From an uncultured Eubacteriales bacterium (GTDB taxonomy: Bacteria > Bacillota > Clostridia > Oscillospirales > Oscillospiraceae), in contig URNZ01000066.1 of NCBI GenBank assembly GCA_900549405.1, positions 1 through 9,915 of the forward strand: 9,915 nt of DNA, in the 5' to 3' direction. Positions within the stretch are counted from its first letter, which is position 1; each line of letters starts with the position of its first letter. Shown piece after piece: positions 1-6,401 of this stretch. Position numbers and translations under genes: made by a program. The notes below the pieces were generated by a model. The model saw nothing but the letters and a program-made list of their open reading frames with translations, did not search any database and was not told the DNA's origin.

Positions 1-755
1 TTCACATAAAAATAGCCGATGATGGAGAAGACCACCGCCCCCACAAAGTTCACCGCCAGGTCCTTCATGGTGTCCAGCAGGCCGATGTCCAGATAGCCCC
101 CCAGTCCCAGGGGGATGTTCCCCTGGTCGGTGACCAGGATCACGTCGGTGATGCCCCGGATGACCCTGGGTGTCTGGCCCCCGGTGGGGTCCAGCATGAC
201 GGAGCCGATGGTGTTCACAATGGTGTCCTTCTGCATGTCCAGGAAGAAGAGTTGGTCCATGGTACACTCGAAAAACTCCCACAGCACCCCGATGGTCATG
301 GAGAAGCAAAAGGCCACGATGGCCATGAACGCCGGGGACAGGGACAGGGAGAAGCGCTCGTTCCGGTTGAACAGATCCACCAACGAGAAGCCGATGGCGG
401 CGCAGAGAAAGCCGTTCAGGGTGTGGAGCATGGTGTCCCAGCCCTGGAAGGTGGTGTAGAACTCCCGGATCTCGCCCAGGATCTCGGCGGCGTAGATAAA
501 CAGCAGGATGATGATCTCCAAGGTGTCCGGCAGCTGGATGCGCAGGGAGCGCTCCAGCATGGCGGGCAGCAGCAACAGGATCAGGGTGAGGACGCACAGG
601 AACACATTTTCAAAATTTTTGTTGAAAAACTGGGCGATCATCACTAAGATCACAGAAAAGCGCAGCAGAAAATATACCGTGGCCACCACCGGATTTTCCC
701 GCATGGCCTCTCGCGGCCCCGGCAGCGGGGCAGGTCTTTGCTTTGTTTTTTTCAT
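1..755 (-). CDS. Multi-pass membrane protein, DUF2238/YjdF-like (3' end outside window)
   Basis: An open frame of 251 codons runs off the left edge without a stop, so the C-terminus is missing. The start is ATG at 755, preceded by AAGAGGA 8 nt upstream. After a short basic N-terminus (MKKTKQRP) there are about six hydrophobic segments, including VFLCVLTLILLLLPAML, TLEIIILLFIYAAEIL and FMAIVAFCFSMTIGVLWEFF, and a last one near the window edge. The central stretch WDTMLHTLNGFLCAAIGFSLVD followed by GVLWEFFE resembles the conserved H...G and WE(F/I)xE signatures that I associate with DUF2238/YjdF membrane proteins; that assignment is from memory. No catalytic role is known to me. It has its own promoter and is divergent from the tRNA-Leu gene. 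Confidence 0.75.
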   Translation of the reverse strand, partial: MKKTKQRPAPLPGPREAMRENPVVATVYFLLRFSVILVMIAQFFNKNFENVFLCVLTLILLLLPAMLERSLRIQLPDTLEIIILLFIYAAEILGEIREFYTTFQGWDTMLHTLNGFLCAAIGFSLVDLFNRNERFSLSLSPAFMAIVAFCFSMTIGVLWEFFECTMDQLFFLDMQKDTIVNTIGSVMLDPTGGQTPRVIRGITDVILVTDQGNIPLGLGGYLDIGLLDTMKDLAVNFVGAVVFSIIGYFYV

Positions 756-788
756 GTTCGGCGTCCTCTTCGTTCGTTTTTGTTATAT

Positions 789-817
789 ATTATATCCGCC
801 GGGGGAAGTGAAGTCAA
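789..817 (-). promoter_or_regulatory. Sigma-A promoter for the membrane protein gene
   Basis: On the minus strand TTGACT (812-817) is separated by exactly 17 nt from a perfect TATAAT (789-794). The -10 box lies 33 nt upstream of the ATG at 755, which leaves a short leader carrying the ribosome binding site. Confidence 0.8.
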
Positions 818-874
818 CGGGGAAAGGGCAAGTGCAGTACCAATGTGACAATCAGTCTTATTCAAAAAAATTCA

Positions 875-903
875 TTGACAAACCTATACTTAGCCCTTAT
901 AAT
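875..903 (+). promoter_or_regulatory. Consensus sigma-A promoter for tRNA-Leu
   Basis: TTGACA (875-880) and TATAAT (898-903) are both perfect and 17 nt apart. The tRNA begins 22 nt after the -10 box, so transcription would start around 910. A fully consensus promoter fits a single, strongly expressed tRNA gene. Confidence 0.9.
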
Positions 904-925
904 ATGATATTGGTATTGTACCGAT

Positions 926-1012
926 GCGGCTGTGCTGGAATTGGTAGACTGGCAAGCTTGAGGTGCTTGTGTCCGTATGGGCGTACGGGTTCGACTCCCG
1001 TCAGCCGCACCA
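926..1012 (+). tRNA. tRNA-Leu(GAG)
   Basis: The acceptor stem GCGGCTG pairs with CAGCCGC, followed by discriminator A and an encoded CCA. The anticodon stem CAAGC/GCTTG (953-957/965-969) encloses the loop TTGAGGT with anticodon GAG at 960-962, which reads CTC/CTT leucine codons. The long variable arm (about 970-984) is typical of class II tRNAs. The T arm ACGGG-TTCGACT-CCCGT is complete. Length is 87 nt including CCA. The gene stands alone with its own promoter and a hairpin terminator. Confidence 0.97.
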
Positions 1013-1015
1013 GCT

Positions 1016-1083
1016 CAAAAACTTCCTGTTTGACACGAATCCCCGCTTATGGCGAGGCTTCTTAGTCGGACAGGAAGTTTTTT
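1016..1083 (+). terminator. Terminator after tRNA-Leu, long stem with inner hairpin
   Basis: The arm CAAAAACTTCCTGT (1016-1029) pairs with ACAGGAAGTTTTTT at 1070-1083, giving a stem of at least 12 bp that ends in a run of T. The 40-nt interior can itself fold (GAAtCCcCGC / GCGaGGcTTC, about 1038-1062). The hairpin starts 3 nt after the tRNA CCA end. Confidence 0.8.
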
Positions 1084-1087
1084 CGCT

Positions 1088-1122
1088 TCCAAATGCGACC
1101 CACTGCGTTGGGCTCGCATTTG
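1088..1122. repeat. Inverted repeat (hairpin) after the tRNA terminator
   Basis: CCAAATGCGA (1088-1097) is perfectly complementary to TCGCATTTGG (1113-1122). An inner CCCA/TGGG pair extends the stem past a single bulged C. No T run follows, so it is not an obvious terminator. It lies between two clear terminators and looks like part of a structured intergenic unit. Confidence 0.65.
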
Positions 1123-1163
1123 GTGGGGACGCGGAGCTGGGACTGGCGTAGATATGCATATGC

Positions 1164-1204
1164 AAAACCGAGCAACAGGCAATCGTCTGTTGCTCGGTTT
1201 TATC
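1164..1204. terminator. Strong bidirectional hairpin terminator
   Basis: A perfect 15-bp stem (AAAACCGAGCAACAG at 1164-1178 with its complement at 1187-1201) has an 8-nt loop. It ends in T-rich sequence on the plus strand and has an A run on the left side, so it could also act on the minus strand. No gene directly precedes it on either strand other than the tRNA unit. Confidence 0.85.
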
Positions 1205-1598
1205 TTTATCCGGCTGTCCGGGATACAGCAGAGGGCGGGCGCGCTTTGACCATTTTGATCGGCGCCGCGCTTTCCTGCCTCCAGGGCGGCGGGACAAGAG
1301 ACGGCGCTGATCGAATTTGTATGGCCTGATGGCCCGGGATCTGTCAGATCCCTTCATCCGTTGTGGAGGCGTGAGGGGCTGGTGGTGGAGCTTGCGCATG
1401 GGGAAAAGCGTGCTGGCGAAAAAGCGCCGGGCGCTGGGGGTCGCGTTGGGCGGGTCTCCTATGTGTTCCATAAAGCGGTCTGCCCAAATAGCACTTTTCC
1501 TGTGTAAGTTGTCGTGCAGCGTTATGGTTCATCTGCACCTGAACCGGTCTCCCCGCGTTCCGCCTCTGCTGCATCCGGGACAGCCGGACCTGGCTGGG
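1205..1598. repeat. Gene-poor stretch framed by long imperfect inverted repeats
   Basis: I find no supportable gene here; the frames that stay open lack ribosome binding sites and have shadow-like composition. The left part, TCCGGCTGTCCGGGAT followed by aCAGCAGAGG (1209-1234), is repeated inverted at 1563-1588 with 24 of 26 positions matching. The two arms bound about 380 bp. Inside lie a palindrome GGGATCTG-T-CAGATCCC (1336-1352) and an imperfect inverted pair around GATCGGCGCCG (1257-1267) and CGGCGCTGATCG (about 1303-1314). A MITE-like or other non-coding repeat element, possibly degraded, would fit, but no target-site duplication was identified. Confidence 0.5.
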
Positions 1599-2237
1599 TC
1601 AGGCGGTCTGCCGCTCCTGATAGTCGCCGAACACGGCGGCAAAGCTGTCGTTCACGTCGAAGGGGGCGTCATAGTCCACCTGAGAGTTGATGAGGCAGCG
1701 GTCCAGCTGGGCGCTCACCTGGTCAGACTTCTCCGTCAGCTGCTTCAGATAGCTGCGGACCCGGTTGCGGTCATAGTGGATGGTGACCACCCGCTTGGCG
1801 TCGCACCGGAAGGGGACCTGGTTCCCCTCCGCGTTGAACCGATAGCCCGTGGCCCCGCCAGGCAGCAGCTTTTCCGAATTGTGCAGGTCCACCATGTGGC
1901 GGAAGAAGGATGCCAGGCTCTGGCGGGTGCTGTTCAGGCTCACCTCGCTGTCCATGTCCATCTCCTGCCGCTCCTTGGCTGCGCGGATGGCCCGGGACAG
2001 CTTCTCCCGCTCCCCCAGCAGATGGAGCAGGAAGGCCGCCACGGCGTCGATGTGGTCGGCGTACTCGCTGGGAGCGGGCTCCACCGTGGTCTCGTTCTCC
2101 TGCTCCGGCATGGCCTTTTTGTAAAGGGCCGTCACCTTGACCTGGGTGATGTTCCGGTCATCGGCCAGGATACGCTCCGCCTCGTCCATCAGGCTCTGGA
2201 GCTTGTTCTGAAACCGAAAGGCTTCCTTCAGGTTCAT
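1599..2237 (-). CDS. Conserved-looking hypothetical protein, 212 aa, last gene of three-gene operon
   Basis: The chosen start is ATG at 2237 because AAGGAGG lies 8 nt upstream; an in-frame upstream ATG would place the ribosome binding site inside the gene. The protein begins MNLKEAFRFQNKLQSLM. The N-terminal 30 residues and roughly residues 65-100 (LLHLLGEREKLSRAIRAAKERQEMDMD) are charged, helical and coiled-coil-like. The C-terminal half has mixed character (YRFNAEGNQVPFRCDAKRV, then NSQVDYDAPFDVNDSFAAVFGDY). No signal peptide or membrane segment is visible. I do not recognise the family and assign no function. The gene follows the 55-aa gene by 20 nt and is presumably co-transcribed with it. 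Confidence 0.8.
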   Translation of the reverse strand: MNLKEAFRFQNKLQSLMDEAERILADDRNITQVKVTALYKKAMPEQENETTVEPAPSEYADHIDAVAAFLLHLLGEREKLSRAIRAAKERQEMDMDSEVSLNSTRQSLASFFRHMVDLHNSEKLLPGGATGYRFNAEGNQVPFRCDAKRVVTIHYDRNRVRSYLKQLTEKSDQVSAQLDRCLINSQVDYDAPFDVNDSFAAVFGDYQERQTA

Positions 2238-2257
2238 ATTGTCATCCTCCTTCTGTA

Positions 2258-2425
2258 TCACATCGCAGCCGGGTCCAGGCGCTTGGCCCGGTTCCGGTCA
2301 TAGGCCTTTTTGTTGGGCACGATCCTGGTCACCGGGTCCAGCCCGTACCAGGAGCCGCGCTGCTTGCTGTGATAGGCCCGCTGGGCCTTTTTACTCTGTT
2401 TGTTCAATGGGACCAGCTTTTGCAT
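2258..2425 (-). CDS. Small basic hypothetical protein, 55 aa
   Basis: ATG at 2425 is preceded by AGGAGG with a 9-nt spacer, which decides this start over longer readings of the same frame. The product (MQKLVPLNKQSKKAQRAYHSK...) is very rich in Lys and Arg, with the stretch GSWYGLDPVTRIVPNKKAYDR in the middle. It is soluble and probably nucleic-acid-binding by charge only. It overlaps the upstream 122-aa gene by 35 nt in another frame, suggesting translational coupling. No function is known to me. Confidence 0.75.
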   Translation of the reverse strand: MQKLVPLNKQSKKAQRAYHSKQRGSWYGLDPVTRIVPNKKAYDRNRAKRLDPAAM

Positions 2426-2759
2426 CCTGTGCCGCCTCCTCTTTCTCCGTCTCCTCCGCCCCCATCGCCTGCCCCAGGGCGCGGCAGAAGTCCATATAGT
2501 CCACATGCCCGCACAGCAGCATCTTGCCGGGCAGCTCCTCCAGGGCCGCCAGAAAGGCCCCCTCATCCCCCTTGCGCACCTTGCAGAACACGATGCGATA
2601 GTCCGTGTCCCCCTTGCCGTACTCCTCCCCGAAGCAGACCGTGACCTGGTGATCGCAAAACAGCTGGTCGGCCAGATAGGGCTGGGTGTCCACAAAGGCA
2701 TAGTGGACATAACGCAGGGAGAACTTCTCTAATTTCCAATAACAGGCGCTATTCTTCAA
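2391..2759 (-). CDS. Hypothetical protein, 122 aa, TTG start, first gene of operon
   Basis: The frame stays open upstream, but AGGAGG sits 5 nt before a TTG at 2759 and there is no ATG nearby in frame, so TTG is the likely start. The product reads (M)KNSACYWKLEKFSLRYVHYAFVD and continues with an alpha/beta-looking domain (HQVTVCFGEEYGKGDTDYRIVFCK, then EGAFLAALEELPGKMLLCGH). The last 20 residues are an acidic Glu/Ala tail. No transmembrane segment or motif I recognise is present. It is divergent from the XRE regulator gene and shares a 110-bp control region with it. Confidence 0.75.
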   Translation of the reverse strand: MKNSACYWKLEKFSLRYVHYAFVDTQPYLADQLFCDHQVTVCFGEEYGKGDTDYRIVFCKVRKGDEGAFLAALEELPGKMLLCGHVDYMDFCRALGQAMGAEETEKEEAAQDAKAGPIEQTE

Positions 2760-2797
2760 AATTTCCTCCTGATGCGACAATTTTTTCAAAAAAACAC

Positions 2798-2826
2798 TTG
2801 CATTTTTCGTCCGTTTCCTGTATTCT
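2798..2826 (+). promoter_or_regulatory. Promoter of the XRE regulator gene
   Basis: TTGCAT (2798-2803) and TATTCT (2821-2826) are spaced 17 nt apart, with TG directly before the -10 box. The ATG lies 42 nt further on. A reverse-strand TAGAAT (2822-2827) overlaps this -10 and could serve the divergent operon, but I see no good -35 for it. Confidence 0.6.
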
Positions 2827-2829
2827 AAA

Positions 2830-2847
2830 ATACTCCGTTTGGAGAAT
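2830..2847. promoter_or_regulatory. Candidate operator dyad in the divergent control region
   Basis: The imperfect inverted repeat ATaCTCC-GTTT-GGAGaAT has 6 of 7 positions paired. It lies just downstream of the plus-strand -10 box and upstream of the divergent operon. This position suits autoregulation by the XRE protein, which is inference. Confidence 0.4.
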
Positions 2848-2868
2848 CTCGACACGGAGGCGATCCGA

Positions 2869-3201
2869 ATGTGCCTGTACCCGAGCATTGACCTGAAGGC
2901 GACCGGCCGGAACATTGCCCGGCTGCGGAAGGAACGGGGGCTGAGCGTGAAGCAGCTGCAAGCCTACTTCGGCTTTGAGGACCCCCAGGCCATCTACCGG
3001 TGGCAGTGGGGAAAGAACCTGCCCTCGGTGGACAACCTGTATGCCCTCAGCGCGCTGTTCGAAGTGCCCATGAACGAGATCCTGGTCTCGTCAAAGCCAA
3101 AACTGGATATGACTGTGTGCGAGCAGCAGGCCCCGGCCTGCTGCTCCGCCCTTTTCCGGGGCCATCCTTCGATTCACTGCCCCGAGACACAGGCTGCTTA
3201 A
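2869..3201 (+). CDS. XRE-family helix-turn-helix transcriptional regulator
   Basis: ATG at 2869 is preceded by CGGAGG with an 8-nt spacer; a TTG ten codons upstream would also be in frame but lies in the promoter region. Residues about 10-65 form a Cro/C1-type HTH domain: NIARLRKERGLSVKQLQAYF, then DPQAIYRWQWGKNLPSVDNL and YALSALFEVPMNEIL. This is the standard five-helix pattern of PF01381 proteins. The C-terminal 45 residues are Cys- and Pro-rich (CEQQAPACCSALF) and unrecognised. Gene order suggests that it controls the divergent three-gene operon and itself. The effector is unknown. Confidence 0.9.
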   Translation: MCLYPSIDLKATGRNIARLRKERGLSVKQLQAYFGFEDPQAIYRWQWGKNLPSVDNLYALSALFEVPMNEILVSSKPKLDMTVCEQQAPACCSALFRGHPSIHCPETQAA

Positions 3202-3253
3202 CATCCTGGACCGTCTTACGTTGCCTCTATCATACCCCCCTCCCCGCCCACCT

Positions 3254-3278
3254 GTCATTGAACCGGTGGTTCAATGAC
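3254..3278. repeat. Perfect 11-bp inverted repeat
   Basis: GTCATTGAACC and GGTTCAATGAC are perfectly complementary across a 3-nt GGT loop. The repeat lies 52 nt after the XRE stop and 8 nt before the shared terminator. No T run follows directly. It could be an RNA stem in the 3' UTR or a protein binding site. Confidence 0.6.
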
Positions 3279-3286
3279 GGTTTGCG

Positions 3287-3327
3287 AAAAGAGCGCCTTC
3301 CATAAAAGCCATGGAAGGCGCTCTTTT
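3287..3327. terminator. Bidirectional terminator between the convergent XRE and AlbA_2 genes
   Basis: A perfect 17-bp stem (arms 3287-3303 and 3311-3327, beginning AAAAGAGCGCC and ending GGCGCTCTTTT) encloses a 7-nt loop. A and T tracts at both ends fit rho-independent termination in both directions. It ends 24 nt from the stop codon of the minus-strand gene. Confidence 0.9.
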
Positions 3328-3351
3328 GATCTATTGCGTTTTCTTTCTGAC

Positions 3352-4692
3352 TTATTCCCCGCTGCGTTTTGCCAGCTCATACCGTGTCGTCCGGCTGCCG
3401 CCAAGCGGCACGATCTGTCCACGCTCTACCATTGCTTTCAGAACACGGCCAGCCGAGGCCTGACTGACTCCCAGCAGTTCCTGCACCTTTTTCCGCGTGA
3501 TCGTTTGGCTCTCCCCAAGAAACCGCAATATTTTTTCTTCTTTAAGTTCAGAGACCGGAGTGACCGTTTGAACGGTCTCTTCTGACGTCTCCACTGCTTT
3601 AGATACAGCGTTCACATTGGGAAGAATGATTTTAAAAGCATTGTGGGTGGCTATGATCTGCGGTTGCACAGAGGAATCCGCATAGGCATCCATGATTTTT
3701 TTCATGCCGGTACCATAAGCCTCGATCAACTGCAAACGATAAAATACGTTTGCCAGGTGCGGGTTCCGGCAGACAGAGACCCCCATCATCAGATCATCCA
3801 GTTCCAAACCAGGAAGCAGCCCGCCAATGGACACAAATTCAATTCGGTCATTGTAAATGCTGATCAACGTGCTGGCTCGGAAGGAATAGTCCCGGTGCAC
3901 CAGCGAGTTCAGCAGCGCCTCGCGGACAGCAACCTCTGGGTAGTCCCTGGTATCAATACGCAGAAGTTTATGAAACGTCGCATGGATCTGGTTATGAAAA
4001 TCAATATACTCATAAACCTCGTTCATCTGCTGCATCAGGGAACCGGAAAATTCCCGCCGGTCTTTAAACACATTCTGATTGGTCCCTTCAAAAACAGCCG
4101 CCTTGATGGTATGGGGGCACTGCTCAGACAGAAGCAGACCCAGATTCGTATAAATACCGTCTGCGGAAACGATTTTCAGGGTTTGCATTTGCGGCTGACC
4201 AAAGGCAACATTCCGTTTTTCAAATTCCTTTTTTGTGGCCTCAAAGGTCAATGCCTGATCGATGGACCGCATATTCTCAAAGCTGTCCCCATCGGTCTCC
4301 TTGATCATCTGCCGAATGGCCGTATCCGTTGCCGGGACAGAAGAATAGCCCTGCCGCACATAGACGCCCTCGGGCCGCAGCCCTTTCTTTGCCAGATAAT
4401 AGGGCCGGTTTGTACCCCGCTGAACATTGACGGCCACAACTTCTCTCCCGTCGCAATTCAGTGTCTCATAGTGAATGAACATGGTAACATCCGGTTTTAT
4501 AGCATCCCGCACCATATTGGATATCTGCAAGGCGCACTCGTCAGCATTTTCAACGCCCAGAATATCGCCGTTATCGGCAACGCCAATATAAACTGTGCCG
4601 CCGTTGCAGTTTGTGAACGCAATGATCTCTTTTTTGATATCATCCTGTACCATCGCTTTCAGCTCGACCACTTCTGTCTCCTGAAACCTCAT
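3352..4692 (-). CDS. AlbA_2 (Schlafen-like) / RecG-like ATP-binding protein with C-terminal winged helix
   Basis: The 446-aa product has three parts. Residues 2-120 match the AlbA_2/Schlafen-like domain (ETEVVELK, then EIIAFTNCNGGTVYIGVADNG). Residues about 220-360 resemble the HATPase_c_4/RecG-like C-terminal domain, with an N-box-like EALLNSLVHRDYS and a GTGMKKIMDAY element. Residues about 385-437 are a winged helix (ITRKKVQELLGVSQASAGRVLKAM). Such proteins are commonly annotated as putative DNA-binding regulators; a helicase activity is not implied. ATG at 4692 is preferred because GAGGTG precedes it by 6 nt; GTG at 4701 is the alternative. Base composition is clearly more AT-rich than in neighbours: 4201-4260 is 40% GC, against 80% at 6241-6300 in the macrodomain gene. 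This suggests recent acquisition. Confidence 0.88.
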   Translation of the reverse strand: MRFQETEVVELKAMVQDDIKKEIIAFTNCNGGTVYIGVADNGDILGVENADECALQISNMVRDAIKPDVTMFIHYETLNCDGREVVAVNVQRGTNRPYYLAKKGLRPEGVYVRQGYSSVPATDTAIRQMIKETDGDSFENMRSIDQALTFEATKKEFEKRNVAFGQPQMQTLKIVSADGIYTNLGLLLSEQCPHTIKAAVFEGTNQNVFKDRREFSGSLMQQMNEVYEYIDFHNQIHATFHKLLRIDTRDYPEVAVREALLNSLVHRDYSFRASTLISIYNDRIEFVSIGGLLPGLELDDLMMGVSVCRNPHLANVFYRLQLIEAYGTGMKKIMDAYADSSVQPQIIATHNAFKIILPNVNAVSKAVETSEETVQTVTPVSELKEEKILRFLGESQTITRKKVQELLGVSQASAGRVLKAMVERGQIVPLGGSRTTRYELAKRSGE

Positions 4693-4771
4693 TCTGCTCA
4701 CCTCGCAGCTTTATTCTACTCATATTCTAATCATTCTATTCATCCCTGTCAATCACATCATGAGCAGAATG
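4690..4771. repeat. 11-bp inverted repeat flanking the AlbA_2 promoter
   Basis: CATTCTGCTCA at 4690-4700, which includes the AlbA_2 start codon, is the exact reverse complement of TGAGCAGAATG at 4761-4771. The arms enclose the whole promoter. A looping operator or a remnant of an insertion boundary are both possible. Confidence 0.55.
4713..4752 (-). promoter_or_regulatory. Promoter of the AlbA_2 gene with three TAGAAT repeats
   Basis: On the minus strand TTGACA (4747-4752) is 17 nt from TAGAAT (4724-4729). Two more TAGAAT copies flank the -10 box at 4733-4738 and 4713-4718, giving starts 9 and 11 bp apart, close to one helical turn. This looks like an operator array over the promoter. Confidence 0.75.
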
Positions 4772-4785
4772 TGCAGAAAGCACCA

Positions 4786-5618
4786 CTATTCCAGCATGCG
4801 ATCCAGCGTCTCCCCCACATCCCCGTTCACGCAGATGGATCTCGCTCCGATCTCCTCGGGGGCGTAGGCCTCCCCGGCATTCAGGCAGGCATAGGTCGCC
4901 TTGGGGTTCTTCATCGTCATCTGCCAGAACGGATACTTGATGATGCCCGGGGTGTTATGGCCCACGCCCAGTTCCAGGAAGAGCAGCTTCTGCCGGGCGC
5001 GGGTGCGGAGGAAATTTTCATATCGATCCGCCGCCCGGTGCCAGCCCTCGTCCTGGACAAATTTGTCGTCGCAGCGCAGGTTCATGGTCATGGGCCGTCC
5101 GCAGTGGGGGCAGACGGGCAGGAGGTGGGTGGGGACCTTCGTGTCCCGCTGCTCGGCCACCATTTGGCGCACGACGCTCTCATTGTCCTGTGTCTCCTGG
5201 CAGCACGGGCCGCTGCACTGAAACAGGCCGTAGTCCCCCTGGGTGTAGAACAGGCGGTGCTTGTCGAACCCGGCCTTTTGAAAGCAGTGGTCCACGTTCG
5301 TGGTGATGATAAAGTAGTCCTTCTCCGCCACCAGCTTCCGCAGGTCCTGATACACCGGCTTGGGCGCGTCCTGATAGCGGTTGATCTGAATATAGCGGCT
5401 CCAAACTCCTCCGGCGTGGGGAAGGGGTAAAAGCCGCCGGAATACATGTCCCGGATGCCGTATTTGGCGGCAAAGTCGGCGAAATTTTCCTGAAAGCGGT
5501 CTCCGTCATAGGTAAACCCCGCGGCGGTGGACAGGCCGGAGCCCGCCCCGATGACCACAGCCTCCGCCTCATCCAGCGCCCGCTTCAGCCGCTGGGTCTG
5601 CCCCCAGCAGCCGCTCAT
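4786..5618 (-). pseudogene. Class M sirtuin (SirTM-type protein ADP-ribosyltransferase), frameshifted
   Basis: The N-terminal part starts at ATG 5618 (GGGAGA 4 nt upstream) and reads 72 codons to PTPEEF, including the NAD-binding GAGSGLS at residues 24-30. The family pattern then continues in a different frame as WSRYIQINRYQDAPKPVYQDL. Adding one T to the TTT at 5403-5405 restores a 277-aa protein. Restored residues include TTNVD (106-110), and QG at 127-128 where classical deacetylase sirtuins carry the catalytic HG. A Cys4 zinc site follows (C135/C139 and C170/C173), then GVGHNTPG. The QG replacement is the hallmark of SirTM enzymes, which ADP-ribosylate a lipoylated carrier protein in staphylococci and streptococci. 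As written the gene is broken; a base-call error in the T run is possible. It overlaps the macrodomain gene by 50 nt. Confidence 0.85.
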
Positions 5619-6378
5619 ATATCTCCCGGTCTTTGTCTTTGAACACATTGAAGATCACCTTCATCTTGCTGTTATGCTCCGCCAGATAGCGCCGCACCGT
5701 GGCCACGGCGATCTCTGCCGCCGCCTGGTTGGGGAAGCGGAACACCCCGGTGGAGATGCAGCAGAAGGCAATGCTCTCCACCCCGTGGGCCTCCGCCAGC
5801 TCCAGGCAGGAGCGGTAGCACCCGGCCAGCAGCCGCCGGTCCTCCGCCCGCACCCGGTCCTGGATGATGGGGCCGACAGTATGCAGCACATAGTCGCAGG
5901 GCAGGTTATAGGCCCGGGTGAGCCTGGCCCGGCCCGTGGGCTCCTCCCGCCCCTGGGCCTCCATCAGCCGGGCGCAGTCCAGGCGCAGCTGCACCCCGGC
6001 ATAGGTGTGGATGCAGTTGTCGATGCAGGCGTGGCAGGGGACATAGCAGCCCGTCATGCCGCTGTTGGCGGCGTTGACGATGGCCCCGCACCGCAGGCGG
6101 GTGATGTCCCCCTGCCAGAGGTACAGCTGCCCGTCTGCGTCTATGGGCCGCAGCTGGTCCAGGCCGGTCACACCCTCCTCCGCCAGTTCCTGCCGGAGAT
6201 AGTCGTCCTGCACCCGCAGGAACTCCCGCCCGGCGGCCCGGGGCGGGCGGACGTTCATCAGCCCCCGCAGCAGACGGCGCTGCTCCCCCTCCGCCGCCGG
6301 GACGGCCACGTCCTCATAGCGCCGGTCCTCCGCCAGCAAAGACTTGATCAAATACATTCGCCGCTCCTGTTGGGTCAT
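5569..6378 (-). CDS. Zinc-type macrodomain protein-ADP-ribose hydrolase
   Basis: The 269-aa product starts at ATG 6378 with GGAGG 5 nt upstream. A helical N-terminal extension (about residues 1-80) precedes the macrodomain. Visible motifs are WQGDIT (88-93), NAANSGMTGC (102-111), the zinc-ligand region GCYVPCHACIDNCIH (110-124) and the distal loop STGVFRFP (209-216). The Cys/His cluster is characteristic of the SirTM-linked macrodomains that hydrolyse protein-linked ADP-ribose and so reverse sirtuin modification (established for the staphylococcal and streptococcal pair). It follows the MBL-like gene by 30 nt and overlaps the sirtuin gene by 50 nt, so writer and eraser are translationally linked. 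All recognisable key residues are intact. Confidence 0.93.
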   Translation of the reverse strand: MTQQERRMYLIKSLLAEDRRYEDVAVPAAEGEQRRLLRGLMNVRPPRAAGREFLRVQDDYLRQELAEEGVTGLDQLRPIDADGQLYLWQGDITRLRCGAIVNAANSGMTGCYVPCHACIDNCIHTYAGVQLRLDCARLMEAQGREEPTGRARLTRAYNLPCDYVLHTVGPIIQDRVRAEDRRLLAGCYRSCLELAEAHGVESIAFCCISTGVFRFPNQAAAEIAVATVRRYLAEHNSKMKVIFNVFKDKDREIYERLLGADPAAEAGAG

Positions 6379-6401
6379 GTTGTCCTCCTCTCCGGGCCGC
6401 T

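Noticed and set aside
1001..1471. 156-codon minus-strand open frame covering the tRNA 3' end and hairpins
   Set aside because: It runs through the tRNA terminator and two hairpins, has Arg/Pro/Ser-rich shadow composition and no ribosome binding site.
1317..2303. 328-codon plus-strand open frame
   Set aside because: It is mostly antisense to the 212-aa gene, His/Val/Leu-rich as expected from the reverse strand of GC-rich coding DNA, with no ribosome binding site.
2822..2850. Minus-strand promoter for the three-gene operon using TAGAAT at 2822-2827
   Set aside because: No acceptable -35 box is found at 16-18 nt; the true promoter of this operon remains unassigned.
3643..5430. 595-codon plus-strand open frame
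   Set aside because: It is the antisense shadow of the AlbA_2 and sirtuin genes, both of which have clear motifs on the minus strand.
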